A stretch of DNA of 6,418 bases from JAJDNW01 sp039714495 (GTDB taxonomy: Bacteria > Desulfobacterota > Desulfobacteria > Desulfobacterales > B30-G6), in assembly GCA_039714495.1 (NCBI GenBank), contig JBDLJD010000206.1, positions 1 through 6,418 on the forward strand. The letters run 5' to 3'. The translations under genes and the position numbers were made by a program. The first letter of the stretch is position 1, and each line of letters begins with the position of its first letter. Below the pieces are notes generated by a model. That model saw only the letters and a program-made list of their open reading frames with translations, had not been told where the DNA came from and did no database searches. Positions 6,106 through 6,418 of this stretch are shown piece by piece.

Positions 6106-6418
6106 GTGGATATTCAATTTGGCCTGGTGATCGACCAGGAGCGCTGCATCGGCTGTGAGGCCTGCACGGTGGCCTGTAAAAACGAGAACCAGGGGGTTGT
6201 CGGGTTTATGCGGGTCAGGACGCAGGATGCTGTACGAAAAGATGTGCCCATTGGGACGTTTCCCGATCTCAGGATGACGTTCATGCCGCTGGTCTGCAAC
6301 CACTGCGACAAACCTCCCTGTGTGGATGCCTGCCCTGTGGGGGCCATTGAAAAACGCCGGGACGGGGTCGTGATACTGGACCGGGAAGCTTGCGACGGCT
6401 GCCGGGCCTGTGTGGATG
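6106..6418 (+). CDS. 4Fe-4S ferredoxin subunit of molybdopterin oxidoreductase, partial (3' end outside window)
   Basis: The first 104 residues of a second DmsB/NrfC-like polyferredoxin, cut by the window edge. Visible cluster ligands are C14-x2-C17-x2-C20-x3-C24, C64-x2-C67-x4-C72-x3-C76 and the start of a third motif, C96-x2-C99-x2-C102, in standard spacing. The start is GTG at 6106: an in-frame stop (TGA, 6088-6090) lies shortly upstream with no ATG between, and the purine-rich AAGGAAAG (6092-6099) sits at a good distance as ribosome binding site. The N-terminal pattern (aliphatic-x-F, then IDQERCIGCEACTVACKNEN) is typical of subunits paired with molybdopterin catalytic chains, and its place directly after one makes it the probable partner. 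It has no signal peptide, so it is cytoplasmic. It is related to the protein at 2-565, but the third motif differs and the stretch between motifs one and two differs in sequence and is slightly longer (39 against 35 residues). Confidence 0.9.
   Translation, partial: MDIQFGLVIDQERCIGCEACTVACKNENQGVVGFMRVRTQDAVRKDVPIGTFPDLRMTFMPLVCNHCDKPPCVDACPVGAIEKRRDGVVILDREACDGCRACVD

Noticed and set aside
6087..6110. ATG at 6087 as start of the second ferredoxin
   Set aside because: It is in a different frame from the Cys motifs. The correct frame has a stop at 6088-6090, leaving GTG 6106 as the start.

Overview
The window reads as part of a cytoplasmic redox and CoA-thioester gene cluster from an anaerobic bacterium. 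Four genes are complete and one is cut by the right edge, all on the + strand. The gene set (a molybdopterin oxidoreductase, polyferredoxin electron-transfer subunits, a FATP-type acyl-CoA synthetase and a MaoC/hydratase-2 protein), the moderately high GC content and the AGTGA-CTAAAGT intergenic repeats would fit a sulfate-reducing or related Desulfobacterota genome. That placement is an inference from gene content and style; no marker gene is present.

Layout. 2-565: DmsB-like protein with four Cys motifs, whose catalytic partner probably lies upstream of the window. 566-934: a gene-free stretch of 369 bases filled with inverted repeats. An outer imperfect inverted repeat (576-850) encloses two smaller hairpins, and a candidate promoter lies at its right end. 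935-1765: two-domain hot-dog (2E)-enoyl-CoA hydratase of the MFE-2 hydratase-2 type. 1766-1871: short gap with a hairpin. 1872-3713: very-long-chain/FATP-type acyl-CoA synthetase. 3722-5986: DMSO-reductase-family molybdopterin oxidoreductase, 8 bases after the synthetase and almost certainly co-transcribed with it. 5985-6046: a second copy of the repeat block seen after the first gene. 6106-6418: start of a second, different ferredoxin subunit, GTG-initiated and truncated by the window edge.

How the genes may work together. The synthetase would activate a carboxylic acid to its CoA thioester. The hydratase would add water to a 2-enoyl-CoA to give a (3R)-3-hydroxyacyl-CoA. The molybdopterin enzyme with its ferredoxin would carry out a redox step and pass electrons through Fe-S clusters. 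No protein here has a signal peptide or membrane anchor, so all can be placed in the cytoplasm, where CoA esters are found. The tight linkage of a CoA ligase to a molybdenum oxidoreductase suggests that the Mo enzyme acts on an organic acid or its CoA ester (compare phenylacetyl-CoA:acceptor oxidoreductase, PadBCD) rather than on DMSO, polysulfide or another respiratory acceptor. The substrate cannot be read from the sequence.

Most unusual points: the Mo-oxidoreductase / CoA-ligase / hydratase combination, non-standard Cys spacing in both the first ferredoxin (third motif) and the catalytic subunit, and a structured repeat family placed directly after the stop codons of two redox genes.
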